A stretch of DNA of 64,000 nt from an uncultured Nitrospina sp. (GTDB lineage Bacteria; Nitrospinota; Nitrospinia; Nitrospinales; VA-1). The stretch lies in contig CALAGQ010000048.1 in NCBI GenBank assembly GCA_937891765.1, forward strand, positions 24,677-88,676. Direction: 5' to 3'. The notes under the pieces are model-generated. The model had not been told where the DNA came from. It saw nothing but the letters and a program-made list of their open reading frames with translations, and did no database searches. The position numbers were made by a program, and so were the translations under genes. The first letter of the stretch is position 1, and each line of letters starts with the position of its first letter. Shown piece after piece: positions 9,097 through 18,343 of the stretch.

Positions 9097-10329
9097 TTAA
9101 AAAAATTCATCTGCCCAATCTTTCATACGTGTAAAAATTTTGTCGAACAGGTTTCTTCCCTGAAGTTCCCGGTTCGTTCCCGACTTAAACCTTTTGGATC
9201 CATACTGGATCAATCCTGTACAGGTGGCATACATGGGGTTGTTCACGACATCCATCAATCCTCCAAGACCAATGGGTGTTCCCACGCGCACAGGGGACTG
9301 GAAAACATCTTCAGCCAATTCGGCCATACCCTGCATGCTTGCCGCCCCTCCTGTCAGAACAACGCCCGAAGAAATAATTTCCCTGTAACCAGATTCATTA
9401 ATTTCATGATCCAGCAGTTCAAACATTTCACGTGTTCTGGCTTCAATAATTTCGCTGAGAATCTGCCGCGGAACTGATCGTGGCTCCCGTCCGCCGACAC
9501 TGGGTGCTTCGATATTTTCCCCTTCCTGAACCATGGGAGGGTAGGCGCATCCATAAGAGTGTTTGATTTTTTCCGCTTCCGCATTTGGGGTGCGAAGTCC
9601 GATGGCGATATCATTTGTCATTTGAGCACCGGCAATCGTCAAAACGGCTGTATGTTTGATAGCCCCTTGGTAAAAAATTGCCAGATCAGACGTTCCACCA
9701 CCGATATCAATCATCGCAACGCCGAGTTCTCTTTCATCCTGGGATAGAACGGATTCGCTGGAAGCCAGTTGCTCAAGCACAATATCCTGAACTCCGAGAC
9801 CGGCCTTGTTGACGCATTTGACAATGTTTTGCGCGGAAGTCACGGCGGCGGTAACGATATGAACCTTGGCTTCAAGCCTTACACCTGCCATTCCCAATGG
9901 AGTTTTAATCCCGTCCTGATTATCGACAATATATTCCTGGGGAAGAACGTGGATGACTTCCCGGTCAAGAGGGATGGCAATGGCTTTGGCAGCTTCTATG
10001 ACGCGGTCTATATCTTTCTGTGTGATTTCTTTTCCTTTGACCGCGATAATGCCATGACTGTTCATGCTGTTGATGTGGCCTCCTGCAATACCCACAAAAA
10101 CAGAATCGATTTCGCATCCCGCCATCAATTCGGCTTCTTCAACAGCACTTTTTATAGATTCCACGGTACTGTCAATATTTATGACCACGCCTTTACGCAA
10201 CCCTCTTGATGGGTATTGGCCCAGTCCGATGATATCTATTTTTTCATCATCACTGACCTCGCCGATGATGCAACAGATTTTGGTCGTTCCAATATCCAGT
10301 CCGACTATATAATTACTTTTTTTGGCCAT
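9097..10329 (-). CDS. ftsA: Cell division protein FtsA
   Basis: Actin-like ATPase that anchors FtsZ to the membrane. Shows [15 protein letters not shown], the phosphate loop [14 protein letters not shown] and [14 protein letters not shown]. The C-terminal end MKDWADEFF looks like the amphipathic membrane-targeting helix. ATG at 10329 gives better spacing from the AGGAGG site than the ATG at 10338. Confidence 0.96.
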   Translation of the reverse strand: MAKKSNYIVGLDIGTTKICCIIGEVSDDEKIDIIGLGQYPSRGLRKGVVINIDSTVESIKSAVEEAELMAGCEIDSVFVGIAGGHINSMNSHGIIAVKGKEITQKDIDRVIEAAKAIAIPLDREVIHVLPQEYIVDNQDGIKTPLGMAGVRLEAKVHIVTAAVTSAQNIVKCVNKAGLGVQDIVLEQLASSESVLSQDERELGVAMIDIGGGTSDLAIFYQGAIKHTAVLTIAGAQMTNDIAIGLRTPNAEAEKIKHSYGCAYPPMVQEGENIEAPSVGGREPRSVPRQILSEIIEARTREMFELLDHEINESGYREIISSGVVLTGGAASMQGMAELAEDVFQSPVRVGTPIGLGGLMDVVNNPMYATCTGLIQYGSKRFKSGTNRELQGRNLFDKIFTRMKDWADEFF

Positions 10330-10344
10330 GCGTCCCATCTCCTC

Positions 10345-11247
10345 CTAGTTGGTTGGTCGCTTCATGGATGTTGAGTTGATTGAAATTCGATCTCGGACTA
10401 CGACTTGATCCTTAAAGGACAGATCAATCATCTGGATCTTCATGTTGTCATCTTCCAGAGTGTCGAGAACAATCATGAATTTCTTGAACCCTTCTGTTAA
10501 CGCTTCCATGGACATTTGAATTTGCAGATCGCGATTGCGAGTGAAAAATATAATTCTGGAATCCCCCTTTAGCTCGGCGATGTCCAGTGGATTATTTTCA
10601 AAAAAAGAAAGTTTGTTGAAATAATGCATGGTCTTGAGGCTCTGTATGACCCTGTCCCCTGAAAAGTTTTCTGGTTTCGCCCCCTTGGCGGGTTGAACGA
10701 TCAACGGCAAATGCCGGTATTCTGGTTTTTCTTCAGAGAGGATCACTCCAAAATTATCCATTAAAAATATCTTATCGAACTTGACCCGGGCATAGGGGAC
10801 ACGCTCGGTTAATTCGATTTGAACCTCCTGAGGGAACTTTCGCTGCACAGATGCGGAAAGAATCCAAGGGTGCTCTGCGAGTCTTTCAGAAGCTCGGGAC
10901 AGATCATAAGTGAAGAGGTTTTCTCCGTGAATCGGTCCCATCCAGTCCAGAAGCTGTTTGTCCAGCATGGAATGATGGCCGCGGAATGAGACGTTCGTAA
11001 TCTTAAACCTGGGATCGGAAACCAAAAAACTATAGCTGGCATAAACTAAATAGATGACTACCCCTGCCAGGAAAAGTTTTGAGGCCAGTTCAAACAATAT
11101 TCTCGTCCAGGAAAAATCACGGCCTGATGTTTTTAAAGGCGCTTTCTTGCTCAGGTTGCCACCACGTCTCTGATTTTTCTTTCTTTCAGAGCGCAGGTCC
11201 GACCATGCTATGGAGGGACTCTTTTGACCTGTGATTGCAAAATCCAT
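10345..11247 (-). CDS. ftsQ: Cell division protein FtsQ
   Basis: 300 residues. Cytoplasmic basic tail, one membrane helix near residues 50-70 (LFLAGVVIYLVYASYSFLV), a POTRA domain (FKITNVSFRGH to LTERVPYA) and an FtsQ-type beta domain. FtsQ links early and late divisome proteins in the periplasm through FtsB and FtsL. It sits two bases after ddl and 15 before ftsA. Confidence 0.93.
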   Translation of the reverse strand: MDFAITGQKSPSIAWSDLRSERKKNQRRGGNLSKKAPLKTSGRDFSWTRILFELASKLFLAGVVIYLVYASYSFLVSDPRFKITNVSFRGHHSMLDKQLLDWMGPIHGENLFTYDLSRASERLAEHPWILSASVQRKFPQEVQIELTERVPYARVKFDKIFLMDNFGVILSEEKPEYRHLPLIVQPAKGAKPENFSGDRVIQSLKTMHYFNKLSFFENNPLDIAELKGDSRIIFFTRNRDLQIQMSMEALTEGFKKFMIVLDTLEDDNMKIQMIDLSFKDQVVVRDRISINSTSMKRPTN

Positions 11248-11249
11248 GA

Positions 11250-12167
11250 TTATTCCGTGTAATCCCGTTGAGCGGTTTTTAATATTTCAATGACCAATTC
11301 ATCAAACTCCAGTCCCATCTCCCGAGCCGCCATAGGTAAAAGGCTGGTGGGGGTCATTCCGGGGATGGTGTTCATCTCCAGAACCTGTGGGACTCCGTCT
11401 CCATCCAGAATGATATCTACACGAGGGAAACCTCTCCCCCTTAACACCTGAAAGACCTGCTGCGCGGTTTGCCTGCACCGGTCCGCTTCGTTTTCCTCAA
11501 GGTCTGCCGGGCAGATGTATTCGGTTTTTCCCGAGGTGTATTTTGCCTCGTAGTCATAAAAGCCGGACTTGGGACGGATGTGGACAATCGGCATGGGTGT
11601 CATTCCATTCATTCCAATTGCCAGGAGTTTTCCGTCAATAAATTTTTCTACAATCACTTCGTTAGAATAAGAGAATGCGGTTTCCAGTGCCGATTCCCAC
11701 TGGTCCTCGTCTCTAACTATGGTGACTCCCAGGCTCGACCCCTGATTGATTGGCTTGGCGACAACGGGAAGATCCAGTCTTCGGCTTTTTTTTTGGTTTT
11801 TATAGAACACTTCATAGTCGGCTGTGGGTATCCCATGAAATTTCAAAATCTCTTTAGACTTTAATTTGTCATAAGCCAGAGCGCTACCCATAACCCCTGA
11901 CCCGGTATAAGGGATTTTGAAATACTCAAGCAAGCCTTGAATGCATCCGTCCTCCCCAAAGGTTCCGTGCAGGGCCAGAAAAGCCAGGTCGATAGGATTC
12001 GACTTGAGTGTTTCCCCAATATTGTGATCAACGTGAATCGGCAAGGCGGTCAATCCTTTCCTGTTAAGGGCCTCAAGGATCGAGTTTCCGGTAACGATTG
12101 AGACCTCTCGCTCGGGAGAAAGTCCTCCCATGAGCACTCCAATAGTTTTATCTTTTAAATTCTTCAA
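11250..12167 (-). CDS. ddl: D-alanine--D-alanine ligase
   Basis: Joins two D-Ala for the peptidoglycan stem peptide using ATP. 305 residues with LMGGLSPEREVS, ALHGTFGEDG, the ATP-grasp segment KPINQGSSLGV and VLEMNTIPGMTPTSL. It starts with TTG at 12167, preceded by AAGG. A folded element of unknown function lies between it and murB. Confidence 0.95.
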   Translation of the reverse strand: MKNLKDKTIGVLMGGLSPEREVSIVTGNSILEALNRKGLTALPIHVDHNIGETLKSNPIDLAFLALHGTFGEDGCIQGLLEYFKIPYTGSGVMGSALAYDKLKSKEILKFHGIPTADYEVFYKNQKKSRRLDLPVVAKPINQGSSLGVTIVRDEDQWESALETAFSYSNEVIVEKFIDGKLLAIGMNGMTPMPIVHIRPKSGFYDYEAKYTSGKTEYICPADLEENEADRCRQTAQQVFQVLRGRGFPRVDIILDGDGVPQVLEMNTIPGMTPTSLLPMAAREMGLEFDELVIEILKTAQRDYTE

Positions 12168-12195
12168 AAGCCTTGTTACAAATCCCTTTTAAGCA

Positions 12196-12266
12196 GGTCC
12201 GCCCCGGCCCTTGGCCAAAAGGGCCGGAGAACAAAGGAAGGAGGGGGTTACCTTTGTTTGCGGACC
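12196..12266 (-). other. Predicted three-way-junction RNA/DNA element between murB and ddl
   Basis: Three nested stems fit in 71 bases. The closing stem is GGTCCGC (12196-12202) with GCGGACC (12260-12266). Inside are CCGGCCCTT/AAGGGCCGG (12204-12212 with 12219-12227, loop of six) and AACAAAGG/CCTTTGTT (12230-12237 with 12251-12258). There is no T-run on either side, so it is not an ordinary terminator. In the dcw transcript it would sit in the murB-ddl gap. Function unknown. Confidence 0.55.
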
Positions 12267-12289
12267 AATTCAATATTTATGTTCATCCC

Positions 12290-13345
12290 TCATTCGCCTG
12301 CACTAACAATTTCAGTTTGTAATTCAATACCCGTTTTTTTCTTAACCTCATTTTGAATATTCTCAATCAAATGAGTCACATCTTTGGCTGTTGCGCCCCC
12401 TTTGTTGACAATGAAATTTGCGTGTTTGATCGAAACCCCGGCATCGCCAACAGAAAGTCCTTTGAGCCCTATGGATTCGATCAACCTTCCCGCTGTATCG
12501 CCTTCGGGATTTTTGAAGACGGAACCCGAGTTGGGCACCGTTAATGGCTGGGTCTGCGACCTTTTGGCGAGATGCCGATCCATCGCGTTCTGGATATCAG
12601 TACGATCTGCTTCTTCCAGTTCCAGCTCTGCTTCAATAATGATTCCGTTGTCATCAGGGAAAATAGTTTTTCTGTATTCGAAAGAAAGCTCTTCGCGTTT
12701 TAAGGTCTGAATTTCTCCGTCGGAGGTGATCCGGGTTACACTGCGCAGAACCTGGCCTGTTTCGACGCCTTCCGCTCCGGCATTCATGACAATTGCGCCT
12801 CCCAATGATCCGGGAATACCCACCAACTGCTCGATTCCTGTCAGGGAATAGCGGGCCGCGTATTTGGCGAGGTAAGACATTTTTACTCCGGCTCCTACCT
12901 TGATCACTGCCCGGCGGTTTCCAGTTTCTTTGCGGAAGAATAGAGGACGTTTAATTTCCTTGCAGCAATTTTTTAAGGAGATGACCACTCCTCGTATTCC
13001 CCGGTCGCCGACAAGCAAGTTAGTTCCCTCGCCAAGAACGAAAAGAGGTTGGGAGCCTTTATGTTTCAAAATCGTTTTAATGTCGCGAACATCTTCAGGG
13101 AAAATCAGTACATCCGCTGGGCCGCCAATTTGAATGGAAGTGTATGGGGCCATAATTTCGTTTTGCAGGACGGTGCCTTTTATTTTGTGTAACCATGGAA
13201 AAGAATAGCTCATAGTTTTACTCTGATGAATTTTGTGACCGAGAACGGTTTTGGGGTACTCCATTTTGGTTTTGAGATTGAAATCCCTTCCCGTTCCAGA
13301 ATGGGCAATGTGAATCAATCGGCGTTTCCAAGCTTCGTTGAGCAT
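12290..13345 (-). CDS. murB: UDP-N-acetylenolpyruvoylglucosamine reductase MurB
   Basis: FAD enzyme that makes UDP-MurNAc with NADPH. Shows YTSIQIGGPADVL, GIPGSLGGAIVMNAGA and NSGSVFKNPEGDTAGRLIE. The ATG at 13345 has a strong AGGAAGGA site nine bases upstream and follows murC by 28 bases, but it gives about 45 residues more than the usual N-terminus. An internal ATG at 13213 would give the typical length with a weaker site. Confidence 0.93.
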   Translation of the reverse strand: MLNEAWKRRLIHIAHSGTGRDFNLKTKMEYPKTVLGHKIHQSKTMSYSFPWLHKIKGTVLQNEIMAPYTSIQIGGPADVLIFPEDVRDIKTILKHKGSQPLFVLGEGTNLLVGDRGIRGVVISLKNCCKEIKRPLFFRKETGNRRAVIKVGAGVKMSYLAKYAARYSLTGIEQLVGIPGSLGGAIVMNAGAEGVETGQVLRSVTRITSDGEIQTLKREELSFEYRKTIFPDDNGIIIEAELELEEADRTDIQNAMDRHLAKRSQTQPLTVPNSGSVFKNPEGDTAGRLIESIGLKGLSVGDAGVSIKHANFIVNKGGATAKDVTHLIENIQNEVKKKTGIELQTEIVSAGE

Positions 13346-13373
13346 AGGTGACGGTCCTTCCTATTGAAAGCGA

Positions 13374-14750
13374 TCAATCATTGAAGTGGGATGCGAGCTT
13401 GTGGCTCAACTCCCCGATATTCCCAGCGCCAAGAGCCATGACAATGTCTCCCGGTTTAAGAATCTTTTGTAAATGCGGGATCACGGACTCCGTGCCCCCG
13501 ATGTATTCCACGTTTTTATGTCCAAACTCTTTCACGCCTTCCGCTATCCTCTGGGAATGGACGCCTTCTATGGCCTCCTCGCCAGCTGAATAAATATCAA
13601 GCAGAAGAAGTTGGTCGGCATCGTTGAAAGCGGAGAAAAAACTTTCCATGAGATGTTTCGTGCGCGAATAGCGGTGTGGCTGAAATATGACGACGAGCCT
13701 TCGGTCTGGCCAGACTTCTTTCGCGGTTAATAGAGTGGCTTGGATTTCTACCGGATGATGGCCGTAGTCATCAACGATCACCAAAGAGTCTGACTGTTTC
13801 AGAATTTCAAACCTTCTCTGTACTCCGGTAAAGTTTTTCAGCGATTCGGCAATTGTCGGGAAATCCATATTCAATTCCATTCCGACAGCGACTGCCGCAA
13901 GGGTGTTGCAGACATTGTGTCGCCCTAAAGCCCCGGACAATATTTTCCCCAGCTTTTTATCCCGGTGATATACGGTGAAATAGGTTTTCAATCCTTCCAC
14001 CGAGATATTGCGGGCGGTGTAATCGGCCTGAGATTTCAAACCATAGGTAATGGTTCGTTTCTCAATTCCAGGAAGCAGGGACTGAAGATTGGGGTCATCC
14101 AGACACAAGATCGCGGCACCATAGAAAGGGATTTTGTTGAGAAACTGCAGGAATGTGGATTTCATATTCTGCATTGTCAGGTAAAAATCCATATGTTCTT
14201 CGTCCAAGGTCGTGACCACCGCCAGCGTGGGAGAAAGTTTGAGAAAAGAACCATCACTTTCATCAGCTTCGGCAATCAGGTACTGACTCTGGCCGAGTTT
14301 CGCGTGTCCGCCCATATTCATGATTCTTCCGCCAATTACTACTGTCGGGTCAAGGTCTCCAGCCGTAAGAACTGTGGCGACCAGTGAGGTGGTTGTGGTT
14401 TTTCCATGCGTGCCGGCAATGGCGATGCCGTGTTTCATCCGCATCAGTTCTGCCAGCATTTCAGCCCGGGGAATGACCGGTATGGATTGTTCCCGAGCGG
14501 CCTGCACCTCCACGTTGTCGTCACTGATGGCGCTGGATACGACGACAACATGTTTGCCCATGACATTTTCCGCGCTATGGTTATGGTGGATGTCAGCCCC
14601 GAGAGACTTCAGGTGGTCGGTCACCCGGTTGGAAGAAGGGTCGGAACCGCTCACCTCATAATCCTGATTGATTAAAACTTCAGCGATTCCGCTCATTCCT
14701 GACCCTCCGATCCCGACAAAATGGATCCGTTGTGTTTTTCCTAGAAACAT
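13374..14750 (-). CDS. murC: UDP-N-acetylmuramate--L-alanine ligase MurC
   Basis: Adds the first amino acid, L-Ala, to UDP-MurNAc. 458 residues. N-terminal HFVGIGGSGMSGIAEVL, ATP loop AGTHGKTTTTSL, DEEHMDFY and FQPHRYSRT are all family landmarks. The start overlaps the end of murG by ten bases, consistent with translational coupling. Confidence 0.97.
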   Translation of the reverse strand: MFLGKTQRIHFVGIGGSGMSGIAEVLINQDYEVSGSDPSSNRVTDHLKSLGADIHHNHSAENVMGKHVVVVSSAISDDNVEVQAAREQSIPVIPRAEMLAELMRMKHGIAIAGTHGKTTTTSLVATVLTAGDLDPTVVIGGRIMNMGGHAKLGQSQYLIAEADESDGSFLKLSPTLAVVTTLDEEHMDFYLTMQNMKSTFLQFLNKIPFYGAAILCLDDPNLQSLLPGIEKRTITYGLKSQADYTARNISVEGLKTYFTVYHRDKKLGKILSGALGRHNVCNTLAAVAVGMELNMDFPTIAESLKNFTGVQRRFEILKQSDSLVIVDDYGHHPVEIQATLLTAKEVWPDRRLVVIFQPHRYSRTKHLMESFFSAFNDADQLLLLDIYSAGEEAIEGVHSQRIAEGVKEFGHKNVEYIGGTESVIPHLQKILKPGDIVMALGAGNIGELSHKLASHFND

Positions 14751-15889
14751 GACAGAACATAATTACCTTCTTTTTTTCTGGCCTTGCCGGATGTTGGATT
14801 CGCGTTACCCAGTAAGTCCATGCATAGCTGGCGGACTTTTTCCGTAGCGTCGCGGTTCCCTAACTGATAGCTGTTCTCTTCCATCTCCTGCAACCGTTCG
14901 GGGTTTTCCATGGCGCTTAGAATGGATTGAGCAATACGTTCACCTGATAATTCATGGTCGAGCACCAATTCACCGGCATTGGCGGCATCCAGTACCCGAG
15001 CATTTTTTTCCTGATGATTGTGGGCCGCATGGGGATAAGGAATTAAGACAGATACTTTTCCGCAAGCGGTCACTTCTGCCAGAGTGGTTGCACCAGCCCG
15101 ACAGATCACTAATGAGGCTTTACGATATTGCTCCGCCACGTCATCGATAAACGGCCTGACATCATGAGAAAAGCCACTGTTCTTATATTTGTTGCTCACC
15201 ATTTTATGATCGTTCTCACCGGTTTGATGAGTGATATGAATGTTTTCCCGTTTGGAAGCAAGAGACTCCAACGCTTCTGTCATAGCAACGTTAATGGAGT
15301 GAGCTCCTTGACTGCCTCCGAGAACCAGTACGCGGAAGGGTGCTTGTGGGTCTTTGGGAAATTCTTCCCGAGGCTGGCAGAATTCATCGCGAATCATATT
15401 GCCTGTCACCTCGACTTTATCCTTGGGGAAGAACTTTGCAGAGTCCTTGAATGAAACTGCAACCTTGTCCGCGATCTTTCCCAACCATTTGTTGGTGAGG
15501 CCGGGAAAGGAGTTTTGTTCGTGAATCAAAATAGGCACTCGTAATATCCACGCAGAGAGGACTAGTGGGCCTGACGCGTATCCACCTACACCTACAACCA
15601 GGTCAGGCCGCTTGCTGATCAAGAAACACATGGACTGGGCGGTGCCTATCGGCAACTTGGCCCAGGACATCCAGCGGCTGAGGCGTTTTTTGCCGAGCAA
15701 ACCTGCTGAGAGAATGGTTTTCAACTCGAATCCTTCGCGCGGAAGAACCTTTGCTTCGAGTCCTTTTTGAGTTCCTACAAATGAAATTTCAATATTCATA
15801 TCGTGCCTCATGAGGGCTTTCGCTAAAGCGATTCCCGGATAAAGGTGGCCTCCAGTGCCGCCACCGGCTATGACAACTCTTTTTTGCAT
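14741..15889 (-). CDS. murG: UDP-GlcNAc transferase MurG (lipid II synthesis)
   Basis: Transfers GlcNAc to lipid I on the inner face of the membrane. 382 residues with GGGTGGHLYPGIALA at the N-terminus, HEQNSFPGLTNKWL, VLGGSQGAHSIN and ICRAGATTLAEV. It starts four bases after ftsW. Confidence 0.97.
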   Translation of the reverse strand: MQKRVVIAGGGTGGHLYPGIALAKALMRHDMNIEISFVGTQKGLEAKVLPREGFELKTILSAGLLGKKRLSRWMSWAKLPIGTAQSMCFLISKRPDLVVGVGGYASGPLVLSAWILRVPILIHEQNSFPGLTNKWLGKIADKVAVSFKDSAKFFPKDKVEVTGNMIRDEFCQPREEFPKDPQAPFRVLVLGGSQGAHSINVAMTEALESLASKRENIHITHQTGENDHKMVSNKYKNSGFSHDVRPFIDDVAEQYRKASLVICRAGATTLAEVTACGKVSVLIPYPHAAHNHQEKNARVLDAANAGELVLDHELSGERIAQSILSAMENPERLQEMEENSYQLGNRDATEKVRQLCMDLLGNANPTSGKARKKEGNYVLSCF

Positions 15890-15893
15890 TGAA

Positions 15894-16994
15894 TCAATGT
15901 TTTACCGTTTGTTCTGAAATATTTAGCAGAACACCCACTGAAAGCATGGTGATTAACATTGATGACCCGCCCATGCTGATTAGGGGAAGGGTCAACCCCT
16001 TGGTTGGAAGAAGCCCCACAGCCACTCCCAGATTGATAAAAGCTTGAAACCCGATCAAAAGAGTCAGGCCGGTTGCCAAATGAGTTCCAAACGGATCTTT
16101 GGCCCGACAAGCGATGGTAAAACCTCTCCAGAGTAAAATTGAAAACAGGAGAATAATCGCTGTAGTCCCTATGAATCCCAGTTCTTCCCCGATGACGGAA
16201 AAAATGAAATCCGTATGAGCTTCGGGAAGATAAAAAAGTTTTTGATGGCTGGCTCCCAACCCGGTTCCCCAATAACCTCCCCGACCAAAAGCGTAAAAAG
16301 ACTGGATGGCTTGAAACCCTGCATTCGAAGGATCCTGCCAGGGGTCGAGAAAAGCGATGATCCTCCGGGTGCGGTATTCCGCACTCATGATTGCCGTTGC
16401 TATGAAAGGGATCAGCGCAAGAACGGAAAGAAACAGAAACTTTTTTCTTAGACCGGCGATAAAAAGCATTGTGAAGGTGACCATGCAGATAATCATGGCG
16501 GTGCCAAAGTCGGGCTGGAACAGAATCGGGATGAAAAAGCAACCCAGCACAATCAGGTTGGGAAGATAACCGTAAGCGAAGTCCCTCAGCTTGTCGGCTC
16601 TTTTGACCAGAGACTTGGCGATAAAAAGAACAAGGGCAAACTTTGCCAGCTCCGAGGGTTGAAAAGTAAACCCTCCGAGAGTCAGCCACCTTCGCGCTCC
16701 ACCGGCCTCTTTGCTGATTCCCGGAAACATGACCGCAAGTAAAAGCAGAAAAGTCGCCATCATGATGAGGTAGGTGTGCTGGTGTAATTTGTGGTAGTCC
16801 AGGTTTTTGGTGACGAGCAAAACCCCTGTCCCCAGAAGACACCAGACTGTCTGGCGTTTGAGGAAATAATAGGAGTCGTTGTATTTCTCCATCGCATACA
16901 CCGCGCTGGAACTGAAAACCATAACGATACCGATCAGAACCAAGACGGCTACGGTGATGCTCAGCAGAGAATCTGAATGTTTTGTCTGAGACAT
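15894..16994 (-). CDS. ftsW: SEDS-family peptidoglycan polymerase FtsW
   Basis: Polytopic membrane glycosyltransferase of the divisome, about ten membrane helices. Family landmarks include FQPSELAKFALVLFIAKSL, GRGGYWGTGLGASHQKLFYLPEAHTDFI, IGEELGF and GLTLPLISMGGSSM. ATG at 16994 is used; a TTG at 17000 would add two residues. A 379-codon open frame on the same strand in another register is a shadow. Confidence 0.95.
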   Translation of the reverse strand: MSQTKHSDSLLSITVAVLVLIGIVMVFSSSAVYAMEKYNDSYYFLKRQTVWCLLGTGVLLVTKNLDYHKLHQHTYLIMMATFLLLLAVMFPGISKEAGGARRWLTLGGFTFQPSELAKFALVLFIAKSLVKRADKLRDFAYGYLPNLIVLGCFFIPILFQPDFGTAMIICMVTFTMLFIAGLRKKFLFLSVLALIPFIATAIMSAEYRTRRIIAFLDPWQDPSNAGFQAIQSFYAFGRGGYWGTGLGASHQKLFYLPEAHTDFIFSVIGEELGFIGTTAIILLFSILLWRGFTIACRAKDPFGTHLATGLTLLIGFQAFINLGVAVGLLPTKGLTLPLISMGGSSMLITMLSVGVLLNISEQTVKH

Positions 16995-17006
16995 TGCCAA
17001 AGTCCA

Positions 17007-18341
17007 TTACCCTTCCAGATTTTTAACGATGGTTTTGAAACTGTTTCCCCGGTCCACGTAATCTTTAAACATGTCAAAGCTGGCACAAGCCGGGGAAAGA
17101 AGAACAACATCTCCATCTTCTGCTTTTGCTTTGGCCAGACCCACAGCCTCTTCCAGGCTATCGCTTTCTTCATAACCGAAGGAGCCGTTAAGAATTCCTT
17201 TAAATTTATTGCGGGTCTCTCCGATCAGAACCAGATGTTTGACTTTTTCTTTCATCAGGCTCTTTAAGGGAGAAAAATCCGTGTTTTTGTCAATTCCGCC
17301 GGCGATGAGAATGATAGGGCGGTCAAAAGTGTTCAATGATTTGCAAACAGAGCCTACGTTGGTCCCTTTGGAGTCGTTGACGAAATCAACGCCGTTCAGG
17401 TTGCGGACCCATTCCAGACGATGTTCAAGGCCAATAAAGTTTTTTAAAGCTTGCTGAATAGCTTCCATCGATACATTGAGCAACAAAGCGGTGGCGACGG
17501 CGGGGAGGACGTTCTCGACCTGCCATTGCATTCCTCTGGGTAGCGACTCAAGGGATATGACTTCCTGCTCGCTATTCTGTAGTCGGGCGATGATTTTGTT
17601 GCCACGTAAAAAGATTCCTTTTTCCAGCTCAGTTTGAGTGCTAAACAAAATGCGTTCTGCCGAGCAGGCTTTTCCCATGTCGCGGGTATTGGAATCGTCA
17701 TGGTTCAGAATTAAAAAATCGCTGTGTGTTTGATGGGCGAAGATTTTTTCCTTCAGCGCAACATAGCTTTGGAAATCCTTATGCCGGTCCATGTGGTCGG
17801 GACTTATATTAAGAATGACGGAAACGACAGGGTGGAGCCCTGATGTGGCCTCCATCTGGAAACTGGAAAGCTCAAGAACTCTGTAATCGGCCTGATCCAA
17901 TAAGGAAATAAAAGGGGTGCCAAGATTACCTCCCGCATGCACGGTTTTCCCAGACTGTCCAAAAATCTCAGCGATCAAGCTGGTGCAGGTGGACTTGCCA
18001 TTGGTTCCGGTGATGGCAATAATCGGAACGGTATTGAACCGATTTGCCAACTCAATTTCGCTGATGATTTTGATTCCTTTCCGTTTGGCGTTTTCAAGAA
18101 ACGGTGAGTGAATGTCCACTCCGGGACTCAGCACCACCATTTCCGTGTCGGAAGGTGGTTCGGGATTTTGAAAACGGATTTTTATACCTGCGCTCAATTG
18201 CTTCAAAGGCTCCAATAATTGTTCGCGGGACTTACTGTCTGTCACCGTGACGTGAGCTCCATGCCGGGAAAGGAAATTGGCCACAGCAATGCCTGTTTGG
18301 CCAAGTCCGATTACAGACAGATTTTTATTTTTAAGTTCCAT
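17007..18341 (-). CDS. murD: UDP-MurNAc-L-alanine--D-glutamate ligase MurD
   Basis: Adds D-Glu to the stem peptide. 444 residues with VIGLGQTGIAVANFL, AITGTNGKSTCTSLIAEI, NISPDHMDRH and NDSKGTN. Cytoplasmic. It lies two bases after mraY and 12 before ftsW. Confidence 0.96.
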   Translation of the reverse strand: MELKNKNLSVIGLGQTGIAVANFLSRHGAHVTVTDSKSREQLLEPLKQLSAGIKIRFQNPEPPSDTEMVVLSPGVDIHSPFLENAKRKGIKIISEIELANRFNTVPIIAITGTNGKSTCTSLIAEIFGQSGKTVHAGGNLGTPFISLLDQADYRVLELSSFQMEATSGLHPVVSVILNISPDHMDRHKDFQSYVALKEKIFAHQTHSDFLILNHDDSNTRDMGKACSAERILFSTQTELEKGIFLRGNKIIARLQNSEQEVISLESLPRGMQWQVENVLPAVATALLLNVSMEAIQQALKNFIGLEHRLEWVRNLNGVDFVNDSKGTNVGSVCKSLNTFDRPIILIAGGIDKNTDFSPLKSLMKEKVKHLVLIGETRNKFKGILNGSFGYEESDSLEEAVGLAKAKAEDGDVVLLSPACASFDMFKDYVDRGNSFKTIVKNLEG

Positions 18342-18343
18342 CT

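Noticed and set aside
15868..17007. 379-codon open frame on the minus strand overlapping ftsW
   Set aside because: It lies in another register over the whole of ftsW. Its product is rich in Ser, Arg and His and has no known motif, while the ftsW frame has every SEDS landmark.
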